Positions 32,961 to 40,838 of a stretch of DNA of 64,000 bases are shown one piece after another. The notes under the pieces were generated by a model. The model was not told where the DNA came from. It searched no databases and saw only the letters and a program-made list of their open reading frames with translations. A program made the translations under genes and the position numbers. The first letter of the stretch is position 1. Each line of letters opens with the position of its first letter. Source of the DNA: JBPYCR01 sp051846915 (GTDB lineage Bacteria; Bacillota; Bacilli; Bacillales; Amphibacillaceae); contig NZ_JBPYCR010000017.1 in the NCBI RefSeq assembly GCF_051846915.1, forward strand, positions 8,820 through 72,819, given 5' to 3'.

Positions 32961-33644
32961 TTACACCAACATGAAGCCTACTCCCCAAATGGTTTTTATA
33001 TACTCCTCATCGGTAACCTCAGCCATTTTCCTGCGAAGATTGGAGACATGTACACTAATTGTATTGTCATCACCCAAATAAGGGCCCGTCCATATATTTT
33101 CATAAATTTTTCTTTTAGAAAAAGCGTGCTCTGGATGACTGATAAATAAAGATAAAATATCAAATTCTGCCTTTGTTAACTGCAATTCATTGTCTTCTAA
33201 AGTTACAGATTGTTTTTCCGGATTAATTTTTAGTCCGCGCCAAGATTTCACGCTCGTTTGTGATGATTGAACACTTGATTTACGTAATTGAACTTCTACC
33301 CTTGCCATTACTTCTTGCTGATTAAACGGCTTCGTTATATAATCATCTGCGCCCATTTTTAATACGTTAACTTTATCTTCTATGTCCACTTTGGCAGAGA
33401 TTACAATAATCGGAATTGAACTCTTTTCCCTAATCTTGCTTATGAACTCTTCCCCGCTCATTCCCGGTAACATCAAGTCCAATATAATTAAATCATATGT
33501 ATGATTCTGCAATTGCAAAATACCTTCCGTGCCAGAGTAAGCCGGAACAGCAACCTTGCCTGATTTTGTTAAAATCATGTTCAATAACTTATTAATTTCT
33601 TGATCGTCTTCAATGACTAGAATTCTTTTACCTTCAAACACCAT
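32961..33644 (-). CDS. OmpR-family response regulator
   Basis: A 227-residue regulator: receiver domain with VIEDDQE (acidic pair), LIILDLMLPGMSGEEF (phospho-Asp about residue 53), ISAKVD and the Lys in YITKPFNQ, then a winged-helix DNA-binding domain (LTKAEFDILSLFISHPEHAFSKRKIYENIW, DDNTISVHVSNLRRKM; pieces quoted). The ATG at 33644 has GGGTGA two bases off; upstream codons look non-coding. First gene of the regulator-ABC-kinase set, so the system is probably autoregulated. Confidence 0.9.
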   Translation of the reverse strand: MVFEGKRILVIEDDQEINKLLNMILTKSGKVAVPAYSGTEGILQLQNHTYDLIILDLMLPGMSGEEFISKIREKSSIPIIVISAKVDIEDKVNVLKMGADDYITKPFNQQEVMARVEVQLRKSSVQSSQTSVKSWRGLKINPEKQSVTLEDNELQLTKAEFDILSLFISHPEHAFSKRKIYENIWTGPYLGDDNTISVHVSNLRRKMAEVTDEEYIKTIWGVGFMLV

Positions 33645-33782
33645 CGTCACCCGCCTGAATAACATTATCACTGTAATTATTTTTTCCGTCTAAGTCTAAT
33701 ATTATCATAATAAAAATCTTGACTATAATTAAAGCGTTTCTTGAAAGTCTGTTTTGCTTTCCCGAAATCTAGTTGCATTTTT

Positions 33783-33811
33783 CCTAGATTGTAAAATTTA
33801 GCGAGACACAC
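33783..33811. repeat. solitary IS30 end-like sequence
   Basis: CCTAGATTGTAAAATTTAGC and the following GAGACACAC repeat the left end of the IS30 at 1406-1434 (including the CCTAG flank) with one or two changes. No transposase or second end is nearby, so this is a solo end or a deletion scar. Confidence 0.6.
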
Positions 33812-33815
33812 AAAA

Positions 33816-33892
33816 ACGAGGTTTCCCATAAGGAAAACCCCGTCGTATCAAGCATTATTAAAGTAAGCAACCTGAGCTAAAACCGTAACTAT
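33816..33892 (-). terminator. terminator plus conserved 3' element after yceI
   Basis: Read leftwards: CGGTTTTAGCTCAGGTT, TTGATACGACGGGGTTTTCC, loop, GGGAAACCTCGTTTTTG. The last part is a GC-rich hairpin with U tract. The whole segment resembles 50612-50694 behind groEL, so terminator and preceding 45 bases form a repeated unit. Confidence 0.7.
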
Positions 33893-33942
33893 GCTCATTC
33901 CACTGAAAAAAGTTCTTTCAATTCTTATCTTTGTAAAAGGAC

Positions 33943-34473
33943 TTATTTACGCAGTTGTATTTCGATATTGATTTTTACGTCATCACCGACTACAAAACCG
34001 CCTGTTTCAAGTGCCGCGTTCCATGTTAAACCAAAGTCTTTACGGCTGATCTTCGTGTGGCCTGTAAATCCGGCAGCTTCATCTCCACTCATTGGATCTT
34101 TAGCCACACCTTCGAAAGTAATATCAAATGTTACTGGTTTTGTTGTGCCTCTAATTGTAAAATCACCAGTCATATCATAGTGATCTTCAGACTTTTTCTC
34201 AATGTTTGTTGCTTTAAATGTTAAAATCGGATGATTCTCCACATCGAAGAAGTCGGCGGAGCGTAAATGATCGTCTCTATCCGACATGCGTGTGTCAACA
34301 CTGTTTGCGTCAATTTTAAAATCAACGGATGCATCTGTTAAGTCATTGGGATCTCCTTCAACAGTACCCTCAAAATCGTTAAAAGTCCCTTTAACGTTCG
34401 ATATCATCATATGTTTTACTGTAAATCCTATTGTACTGTGTACCTTGTCAACGTTCCATATTGCTTTAGTCAT
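33943..34473 (-). CDS. YceI-family lipocalin-like protein
   Basis: A 176-residue protein. MTKAIWNVDKVHSTIGFTVKHM, then ISNVKGTFNDFEGTVEGDP, RDDHLRSADFFDVENHP (the family hallmark) and ISRKDFGLTW, typical of YceI beta-barrels that bind polyisoprenoid or amide lipids. No signal peptide, so cytosolic, as in many bacilli. The ATG at 34473 follows TTGGAGGAG; an in-frame TTG overlaps that site. Single gene with terminator. Confidence 0.9.
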   Translation of the reverse strand: MTKAIWNVDKVHSTIGFTVKHMMISNVKGTFNDFEGTVEGDPNDLTDASVDFKIDANSVDTRMSDRDDHLRSADFFDVENHPILTFKATNIEKKSEDHYDMTGDFTIRGTTKPVTFDITFEGVAKDPMSGDEAAGFTGHTKISRKDFGLTWNAALETGGFVVGDDVKINIEIQLRK

Positions 34474-34716
34474 GTAAATCTCCTCCAATAATTTTTAATT
34501 TATTTACTACAATTAGTTCAAAATATAAGTTAGGTTAATCTACGTAACTGCTCGTTTTCAATCAACCCCTTTAATAATTTTTTAAGTTTCTTATATATAT
34601 CAATACTTTAAAAAACAGCTACTTTCCAAGCTTCACTATCCCATTTACATAGTGGGATGTTCCGAAATAGACATCCATTTCATCTGAAGTGTACGTTTTC
34701 TTCATAAATACTTTCC

Positions 34717-35316
34717 TCAGCTATTATTTTTTAACCAGTTTTTCGCTTCTAGAGCGACTTCCTGAGTCAGGCTGTGTCCGTTAACCCAAGCGGTTGTGAC
34801 GTCGGCGCCTCTTTCTTTAAAAAGGTTGATGACTCGCTTGCTTTCGGATTCTGGAACAATTGGATCGCCTTTACCAAGTGATAGGAATATATCCACGTCA
34901 CTGAAATCCTGTTTTTCTGCAACTTCTGCCGGATACAGCGGTGCGAATAAAGCCGCCTTTTTGAACGTAGTAGGGTGTTGGAGCATCATTTGTATTGCAA
35001 TGTTAGATCCATTTGAGAATCCAACAAAAACGACATCTTCAAGCTGAAAATCGTATTCTTTTGATTTTTCCACAATAAACTCATAAAGTTCATTCCCGCG
35101 GAATTCTAGGTCTTCCCAGTCGTACTGACCTTCCCCGTGGCGTTTGAAATATCTGTTCATACCGTTTTCCTGCACATTTCCTCTAATGCCTAAAACGTTA
35201 TACTCTGGACTAAGCAATTCAGCAAGAGAGACTAAATCTGTTTCTGTGCCACCTGTGCCATGGAGCAGTATAAATACAGGTGCTCCTTTTTTATTTTCAT
35301 TATAAATATATTTCAT
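34717..35316 (-). CDS. mhqD: MhqD-like alpha/beta hydrolase (carboxylesterase)
   Basis: A 199-residue serine hydrolase: FILLHGTGGTETDL (oxyanion loop, about residue 17), VGFSNGSNIA (GxSxG nucleophile Ser about 103), GKGDPIVP (Asp about 150) and NGHSLTQE (His about 181). In B. subtilis mhqD belongs to the MhqR regulon and helps detoxify methylhydroquinone and related quinones. It is the last gene of the leftward mhq cluster, 23 bases after the flavin reductase gene; GGAG precedes the ATG. Confidence 0.85.
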   Translation of the reverse strand: MKYIYNENKKGAPVFILLHGTGGTETDLVSLAELLSPEYNVLGIRGNVQENGMNRYFKRHGEGQYDWEDLEFRGNELYEFIVEKSKEYDFQLEDVVFVGFSNGSNIAIQMMLQHPTTFKKAALFAPLYPAEVAEKQDFSDVDIFLSLGKGDPIVPESESKRVINLFKERGADVTTAWVNGHSLTQEVALEAKNWLKNNS

Positions 35317-35338
35317 CTATTTCTAACTCCTTTATTTT

Positions 35339-35959
35339 TTATTCAGGACGTTCTATTGTAAATAACCTGCCTATTTCAGCGTAATCATTACCGGCCAGTC
35401 TGCTTACAGCTCTTAGTTTCAGCGGGTCTATATATCCATCGCGGTAAATTTCTCCATCTATATGATAGTGTTTTACTCTCAGTAATAAAACATCTGCTGT
35501 CGGGATATTGTCATCATTTGAAATGACGATTGAATCATATAATTCTGTTTCAAATCTTACTTTGGTTTCTTTTAATCCCGGAACGTTGACAGCTTTTGAT
35601 TCCACTGAAGTAAAACTTGATATATCGAGCTCACTTTCATCAGGTCCCAAAGGTGCTGAAGTTGTATTCGCCGCCTCTACGTTATCTGTATCAACAACTT
35701 GGACAACCGCCTCTTTATTCTTAACTATATTTCTAGCAGTATCTTTTCGCTCTCCCCCTGCACGCTGCACTGCGATGGACAGCATGGGTGGGTTGTAAGT
35801 GACGATGTTGAAGTAACTGAACGGTGCGACATTGACAACACCTGAGTCAGACATTGTTGAGACTAATGCAATCGGCCTTGGAATGACTGATCCAATCAAA
35901 AATTTTTTCTTCTCTTTTGCCGTCAGTTCTTGCGGTGAAAAATTTAACATTTTTTTCAT
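35339..35959 (-). CDS. flavin reductase-like (FMN-binding split barrel) protein
   Basis: A 206-residue protein of the DIM6/NTAB kind: IGSVIPRPIALVSTMSDSGVVNVAPFSYFN at the start (quoted in part, RPIALVST and NVAPFSYFN are the FMN-binding landmarks), PPMLSIAV, KDTARNI, then LLRVKHYHIDGEIYRDG. It probably reduces or binds FMN, perhaps serving quinone or aromatic breakdown by the dioxygenases upstream. Three bases separate it from the preceding dioxygenase stop, so translation is likely coupled. Gene of this type is not in the classical mhqNOP/mhqED sets. Confidence 0.8.
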   Translation of the reverse strand: MKKMLNFSPQELTAKEKKKFLIGSVIPRPIALVSTMSDSGVVNVAPFSYFNIVTYNPPMLSIAVQRAGGERKDTARNIVKNKEAVVQVVDTDNVEAANTTSAPLGPDESELDISSFTSVESKAVNVPGLKETKVRFETELYDSIVISNDDNIPTADVLLLRVKHYHIDGEIYRDGYIDPLKLRAVSRLAGNDYAEIGRLFTIERPE

Positions 35960-35962
35960 AAA

Positions 35963-36856
35963 CTATACGTCCAATTTTGGCAGCAAAGTTTCATATTCCT
36001 GCCTTTTATGTTCATATTGTTTCGGTAATTTCAGTGCTGTCCCTAGTGATTCCCTATCTTCATCTACGTCAAACCCCGGACCATCTGTAGCAAATTCGAA
36101 TACAACATTTCCTTTTTCTCCAATATAGATGGAGTTGAAGTAATTTCTGTCTTTTACTACGGTGACACCGAACCCTTCTTTTTTAAGTTTCGACTGCCAT
36201 TCTTTCAACACTTCCATATCCGGCACAGACCAAGCGATATGGTGAACCGTTCCGATACCGAATCTACCAGCAGGCTGCGGCGGAATAGAAGTAATGATGT
36301 GATGCTTTTCTTCACCTACTGTTTCATAGTGATGATTTTGATCATCACGATCCAGTTCATTTAACCCCATAAGGCCCGTAAGCAGTTCTTTCGTCCCTTC
36401 AGGATTTCCGGACAATAATACCGATCCATGAAACCCAAGAATGTCATTATTATCTGCAGCAGCTTCGCCCTCGACTATGGCAAGCTCAAGTCCATGAACA
36501 TCATCGAACTCAAGGGTGTTTTTACCAAAAAGTTGTGTTACTTCTACTTGAATGTTTTGGGCATTTAGATGCTTCTCCCAATCGTTCAAGCTATCTTTTG
36601 GCACTCTAAAAGCAATTCTTCCGACCTGGCCGCTACCCTTCTTACCGTAGTTATTGTTCGTCCACGGAAAGAAAGTAATGACTGTTCCTGGGGACTCGTT
36701 GTGATCCCCGAAGTACAGGTGATAGACACCTGGATCATCAAAATTTACTGTTTGCTTAATTAGACGAAGTCCTAATACATCCCTGTAAAATTTTAAATTT
36801 TCATTCGGATCTCCTACAATAGCAGTTATGTGGTGGATTCTATTAATTGCTTCCAT
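35963..36856 (-). CDS. ring-cleaving dioxygenase, VOC superfamily (MhqO/MhqE-like)
   Basis: A 297-residue two-domain VOC protein. IHHITAIVGDPNENLKFYRDVLGL starts domain one, HHIAWSVPDMEVLKEW starts domain two, and VFEFATDGPGF gives the metal-binding Glu near the end. His in IHHIT, His in VHHIAWS and the late Glu would bind Fe/Mn. These glyoxalase-fold dioxygenases open hydroquinone-type rings in quinone detoxification. Sits between a paralogue and the flavin reductase gene. GGAGAAG precedes the ATG. Confidence 0.85.
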   Translation of the reverse strand: MEAINRIHHITAIVGDPNENLKFYRDVLGLRLIKQTVNFDDPGVYHLYFGDHNESPGTVITFFPWTNNNYGKKGSGQVGRIAFRVPKDSLNDWEKHLNAQNIQVEVTQLFGKNTLEFDDVHGLELAIVEGEAAADNNDILGFHGSVLLSGNPEGTKELLTGLMGLNELDRDDQNHHYETVGEEKHHIITSIPPQPAGRFGIGTVHHIAWSVPDMEVLKEWQSKLKKEGFGVTVVKDRNYFNSIYIGEKGNVVFEFATDGPGFDVDEDRESLGTALKLPKQYEHKRQEYETLLPKLDV

Positions 36857-36879
36857 GCCATCTTCTCCTTTTTAAATGA

Positions 36880-37833
36880 TTAAGAACGCGTTGTATCGAA
36901 TGGACGGATCTGCGCCTCTATTTTTTCACGTTTCGGCTCGAGAAATGGAGGAAGTGCAAGACTTTCTCCCAACGTTTCGTATGGTTCATCGCCCATGAAA
37001 CCTGGCCCATCTGTTGATAGCTCGATCAGAATATGTCCGACACGTGTATAAAGTGCTTCAAAGTAGAAGCGGTCTACAATACCAGAATGTTGTATTCCCA
37101 TTTTGTCGTACTTCGCTTCCCACTGTTTAATCGTGTCGTGATCTTTCACTCTAAACGATACATGGTGAACCTGTCCGTATCCTTGACGGCTTGGTGTTGT
37201 GTCATCATTTCTCAAAATGACCTGTCCCCCGTTGCCGCCTTTTCCTACATCAAATAGCATTACATTCTCTTCTTCAAGAATCGGTTTCATGTCATAAACT
37301 TTAGTGAGCATTTTTTTGAAATCCTCGAAATAGCTTACGGTAATTTCAACTGGTCCCAAACCGTATATTGCTTTATCTTCAGGTACCGGTCCATTTTTCC
37401 AAGGTATCCCTGGAGCAACACCTTTATTATTTTCATCAGAGAACAATTGATACCTCTGGCCATCAGATTCCTCAAAAGGCAAAACTTTTTTGCCAAATAG
37501 CTCTTGAATACCTTCGTTTTTCACATCGAACTCTTTAAAACGTTCCAAGTAATATTCTAGCGCTGCATCGTCAGGCACTCTTAACCCTGTTCTGGAAATC
37601 GAATTCGTTCCTGGTTTTCCTTTTATAATGTTCGGGAAGTCAAAGAATGTCATATCTGTACCTGGTGAACCGACATCATCTGCGAAAAATGTATGATAGG
37701 TATGAATATCATCCTGATTCACTGTTTTCTTAACCAATCTCATTCCGAGTACTTCTGTGAAAAACGTATAGTTTCTCATTGCATTATCTGTCATTGCCGT
37801 AACGTGGTGAATTCCCAATAGTTGGTTTGTCAT
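36880..37833 (-). CDS. mhqA: ring-cleaving dioxygenase MhqA-like, VOC superfamily
   Basis: A 317-residue paralogue of the next gene, with LGIHHVTAMTDNAMRNYTFF, GQVHHVSFRVKDHDTIKQW and HILIELSTDGPGFMGDE supplying the His/His/Glu metal site. The end LALPPFLEPKREKIEAQIRPF is characteristic of the YkcA/MhqA length class. First structural gene behind mhqR; an operator-like inverted repeat lies at 37866-37883, just before its AAGGAG site. Predicted to detoxify hydroquinones. Confidence 0.85.
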   Translation of the reverse strand: MTNQLLGIHHVTAMTDNAMRNYTFFTEVLGMRLVKKTVNQDDIHTYHTFFADDVGSPGTDMTFFDFPNIIKGKPGTNSISRTGLRVPDDAALEYYLERFKEFDVKNEGIQELFGKKVLPFEESDGQRYQLFSDENNKGVAPGIPWKNGPVPEDKAIYGLGPVEITVSYFEDFKKMLTKVYDMKPILEEENVMLFDVGKGGNGGQVILRNDDTTPSRQGYGQVHHVSFRVKDHDTIKQWEAKYDKMGIQHSGIVDRFYFEALYTRVGHILIELSTDGPGFMGDEPYETLGESLALPPFLEPKREKIEAQIRPFDTTRS

Positions 37834-37865
37834 TTTAATAAACTCCTTTGTATTAGCTTTATAAT

Positions 37866-37883
37866 TACCTCTAATTCGAGATA
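37866..37883. promoter_or_regulatory. probable MhqR operator before mhqA
   Basis: Read leftwards TATCTCGAATTAGAGGTA is an imperfect inverted repeat (TATCTC/GAGgTA with a 6-base centre), similar to the MhqR sites I recall from B. subtilis. It lies about 35 bases before the mhqA start. Confidence 0.55.
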
Positions 37884-37926
37884 TTTGTTTATTTTAAAGC
37901 TCATGCACTTTAGATGCACAAGCATA

Positions 37927-38367
37927 TTATCTTAATAAACTTTCGGCGTGTATACCGATGCGTTTAAGAAGGTTGATTGCATCTTCAACTTCGTCATCAT
38001 CCCACTCATCAAAAATGGTGTTGATCAATGCCTCTTGTTCTTCAACGCGTGTATCCATATATTGTTTACCCGCTGCAGTGATGCAGGCAAACATTTTACG
38101 TCGATCTTCTTCACATGGCTTTCTGTATAAAAAACCTTTATCCTCAAGCTTATCTATCACATAAGTAATACTGCCCCCACCCATGAGTACTCTTTTTCCG
38201 ATCGATTGAATCGGTTGGTCACCCCTATGGTACAGAAGCTCCATCACAGCGTACTCATTCAAATTGATTTCTTTTTTCAGGAAATCCTGCTTAATCAGTT
38301 TCTGGACAGATTGTGACGATTTGATAAAAACGGTGAATGCTTTAATACGTGGATCTTGTTCTTCCAT
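37927..38367 (-). CDS. mhqR: MarR-family repressor MhqR
   Basis: A 146-residue winged-helix regulator: NLNEYAVMELLYHRGDQPIQSIGKRVLMG (quoted in part; recognition region GGGSITYVIDKLEDKG) and EEDRRKMFACITAAGKQ, the DRR wing. It matches MhqR (YkvE), a repressor released by quinones. Cys residues are present in KPCEEDRR and ACITAAG; whether they sense is unknown. The ATG at 38367 gives the usual N-terminus; a GTG four codons upstream is possible. Upstream are two near-perfect palindromes; downstream are the dioxygenase genes it likely represses. Confidence 0.85.
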   Translation of the reverse strand: MEEQDPRIKAFTVFIKSSQSVQKLIKQDFLKKEINLNEYAVMELLYHRGDQPIQSIGKRVLMGGGSITYVIDKLEDKGFLYRKPCEEDRRKMFACITAAGKQYMDTRVEEQEALINTIFDEWDDDEVEDAINLLKRIGIHAESLLR

Positions 38368-38402
38368 GTCCCTGCACACCCTTTATATTGATTAAAATTA
38401 AT

Positions 38403-38487
38403 TATATTAAATTTAATGTAATTACATTGTATAACGGAAATCAGGATAATGCAACCCTAAAAACTGATTTATATTAAATTTAATATA
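38403..38487. promoter_or_regulatory. two 18-base palindromes upstream of mhqR
   Basis: TATATTAAATTTAATGTA at 38403-38420 and TATATTAAATTTAATATA at 38470-38487 (perfect palindrome), 67 bases apart. They differ from the TATCTC-type repeat before mhqA. The position fits an operator pair for autoregulation or for a second regulator. Confidence 0.5.
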
Positions 38488-38629
38488 CTTAAGTCAAAAT
38501 TGACTATAAAGAAGCGAGAAGTGAAGTATAAAGGGTGCGATTATTAGTAATGTCTATCTCGGTGTATTTGGAGCTCTTCCGCGTTAACTAAAACATTATC
38601 TTCCCTAATCCCCATTAAAATGGAACAAT

Positions 38630-39208
38630 TCATATCTGTTTGTTTGCTGACATAAAATCTATCCCAGAAACGAGATAAGGAATCGCTAATTTAATAAATT
38701 CTTCTGGTGGTATCTTCACACTACTTCTATTCCATTCTACAGAAACTCCGTAAATTCCCCAGCTTAATATAACAGCAGTAATTTTTAGAGCTTCATCCTC
38801 TTCAGAATTATTTTGTTTTAAGAGCATTGTATAAAAAATGACTTCAAGCTGTTCTCTAATAATCCGAGCAATGGTATCCTCGTATCCTCTATGACAACGA
38901 TTGGATAATGACTTTTGGAAGTTCGTTATCGCGATAAATGTTCTAACTATTGCTTCTTCATTTAATTCATTATTTTGATAGTTAGTACAATCCAAATTAA
39001 CTAATAATACTTCTGATAATACCTTTTCCAATAAATCATATATATCTTCAAAATGATAATAAAATGTGGCTCGATTAATCATAGCCTCAGTTGCAATATC
39101 CTTAACGGTTATATCCTTAAATTCTTTTTTACTTGAAAGTTCCATAAACGAATCCATAATTAATTTACGGGTACGTCGGATTCGAAGGTCCATCTTTGGT
39201 TCATTCAT
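38630..39208 (-). CDS. TetR/AcrR-family regulator
   Basis: A 192-residue regulator. The N-terminal HTH is clear: RRTRKLIMDSFMELSSKKEF, then ITVKDIATEAMINRATFYYHFEDIYDLLEKVL (quoted in part; ATFYYHF is the recognition helix mark). The helical ligand-binding part ends FIKLAIPYLVSGIDFM, typical of the TetR_C_33-like group in bacilli. It is divergent from the DsbA/FrnE-like gene with 148 bases between starts; paired half-sites there suggest it controls that operon. Confidence 0.85.
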   Translation of the reverse strand: MNEPKMDLRIRRTRKLIMDSFMELSSKKEFKDITVKDIATEAMINRATFYYHFEDIYDLLEKVLSEVLLVNLDCTNYQNNELNEEAIVRTFIAITNFQKSLSNRCHRGYEDTIARIIREQLEVIFYTMLLKQNNSEEDEALKITAVILSWGIYGVSVEWNRSSVKIPPEEFIKLAIPYLVSGIDFMSANKQI

Positions 39209-39249
39209 GTTAATAGCTCACCTGCTTTTTAAACATTATGTTCAATATG

Positions 39250-39309
39250 TTGTATAACCAACAAAACGAACAAACTATTGGTGTTGATAATTTTCATTAT
39301 GTTATACAA
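39250..39309. promoter_or_regulatory. inverted half-sites in the tetR/frnE-like intergenic region
   Basis: TTGTATAAC (39250-39258) and its exact reverse complement GTTATACAA (39301-39309) face each other 42 bases apart; the second overlaps a -10-like TATACAAT for the rightward operon. They could be TetR sites or two promoters in opposite directions. Confidence 0.4.
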
Positions 39310-39356
39310 TTCAATTGCAAGCAAATAATTAACTTACCGAAATGAGGCACAATAAA

Positions 39357-40283
39357 ATGACCTATAAAAATATGAGATGTGATGTAGAAGCAGGTGTATG
39401 TGGTGTAGCTGGAGACGAAGAAATGGAAATTATCGATTTCAATCGACCTAAAAAGTCCATAAACATTTATTATGTAACGGATCCTATTTGTTCGCATTGT
39501 TGGGCAATTGAACCTGTACTTCGTCGGTTTATAGAGCAGTATGGTCATTATTTTAACTTTCATACAGTAATGGGCGGATTGCTGGAAAAATGGCATGACG
39601 GACCAATAGATCCTGCGAATGGAATTTATAAGCCAGCTGACGTTGCTGGTCACTGGAGAGAAGTTGGAGAACATTCTAGAATGCCTATTGATGGCTCATT
39701 AATGATTGATAATCCTGTTCAATCTTCTTACCCGCCTTCTCGTGTGTTTAAAGTAATTCAAAACAATCATAACGAGAGCCTAGCATCTGATTATTTACGC
39801 CGTGCAAGAGAAGCACTTTTCGTATTTAATCAAAACATTTCGGATAAGTCTGTTTTAATTGAAATTGTAAATAAACTAGATCTCGATGGGGAATCTATTG
39901 TAAATGAAGCAGAACAACCAATCGGACAACAATTACTAAATGAAGATTTTAGTCTGGCTGGAAACCTAGGTGCCAGAGGGTTTCCTAGCATTATCATGAT
40001 TAATGAGGAAAATAAAGGGGTAAAAATTGTTGGTGGTCGTCCATTTGAATCCTACGTTGACGGATTGAAACAAGTTTTAAATCTAGAAGCATTGCAACCA
40101 AGACAACAAATTTCCCTTTCTAACCTACTTGAAAAAGAAAAACTGCTATTTTCAAAAGAAATTGAAGAGATGTATGAAGTTGAACAATCAGATGTACTCT
40201 CTTTCATTGAAAAAAATCTTTCATCAGATCATTATGAAACAAAGGAATTTCTAGGGGAGTCTTACTTCACAATTACTAAATAA
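39357..40283 (+). CDS. DsbA-family thiol oxidoreductase (FrnE/SpxH-like)
   Basis: A 308-residue protein. After a short N-terminus with two cysteines (MRCDVEAGVCGVAGDEE) comes the thioredoxin-like domain: INIYYVTDPICSHCWAIEPV with the CSHC active site (about residue 45) and, far on, GARGFPSIIMI with the cis-Pro. The helical insert with NPVQSSYPPSRVFK resembles SpxH (YjbH) and FrnE. The N-terminal CDVEAGVCG segment seems special to a bacilli subgroup. Start 39357 has GAGG nine bases upstream. Likely acts in the cytosol on thiol or metal stress, together with the YdhR-like gene 16 bases downstream. Confidence 0.8.
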   Translation: MTYKNMRCDVEAGVCGVAGDEEMEIIDFNRPKKSINIYYVTDPICSHCWAIEPVLRRFIEQYGHYFNFHTVMGGLLEKWHDGPIDPANGIYKPADVAGHWREVGEHSRMPIDGSLMIDNPVQSSYPPSRVFKVIQNNHNESLASDYLRRAREALFVFNQNISDKSVLIEIVNKLDLDGESIVNEAEQPIGQQLLNEDFSLAGNLGARGFPSIIMINEENKGVKIVGGRPFESYVDGLKQVLNLEALQPRQQISLSNLLEKEKLLFSKEIEEMYEVEQSDVLSFIEKNLSSDHYETKEFLGESYFTITK

Positions 40284-40299
40284 GAGGAGGAGAATGACC

Positions 40300-40605
40300 A
40301 TGGTATACGTATTACAAGTGGATTTTAAAATGAATGGACCGTTTGGAGATGAAATGGCGGAAGCGTTTACTGATTTAGCAAAAAGTATCAATGATGAAGA
40401 TGGATTTATTTGGAAGGTTTGGACAGAGAATCCCGAAACGAATGAAGCCGGTGGAATTTACAGTTTCGAAACAAAAGAAACAGCCGAAAAGTATTTAGAC
40501 ATGCATTCTAAAAGATTAGGCGGATTTGGAATTACAGACATCAACGCCAAAATCTTTGCAGTAAACACTAAACTTACGGAAATTAATAAAGGGCCTATAA
40601 AGTAA
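40300..40605 (+). CDS. YdhR-family putative monooxygenase
   Basis: A 101-residue ferredoxin-fold protein: VLQVDFKMNGPFGDEMAEAF, INDEDGFIWKVWTENPETNEAGGIYSF (quoted in part) and YLDMHSKRLGGFGITDI match YdhR (PF08803), dimeric alpha/beta proteins related to ABM monooxygenases. The second of two ATGs fits the GAGGAGGAG spacing. Co-transcribed with the FrnE-like gene and ended by the hairpin at 40685. Substrate unknown; an aromatic or quinone is plausible given the mhq genes nearby. Confidence 0.85.
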   Translation: MVYVLQVDFKMNGPFGDEMAEAFTDLAKSINDEDGFIWKVWTENPETNEAGGIYSFETKETAEKYLDMHSKRLGGFGITDINAKIFAVNTKLTEINKGPIK

Positions 40606-40684
40606 CAAAAACATACTCGTCAGATGCATATTTAGACATTAAAATCCTTTAATGAAAATTGTATTCAAGTAAAGTAATCAATAT

Positions 40685-40714
40685 AAAATCGACTTCCTTT
40701 TGGACAGTCGATTT
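40685..40714 (+). terminator. terminator after the ydhR-like gene
   Basis: AAAATCGACT and AGTCGATTTT form a perfect 10-base-pair stem with a 10-base loop. The T run is part of the stem, and it can work in both directions. Confidence 0.75.
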
Positions 40715-40838
40715 TATGATATGCTGTGAATTTGGAGGGGATTTTTAAGTTTGTGTTGTTCTTCTTTAAAAATTAATCTTCATATTCCCATACCGACTGT
40801 AACGTTTATTGGAATATATAGATGGATCACTCCTTAAT

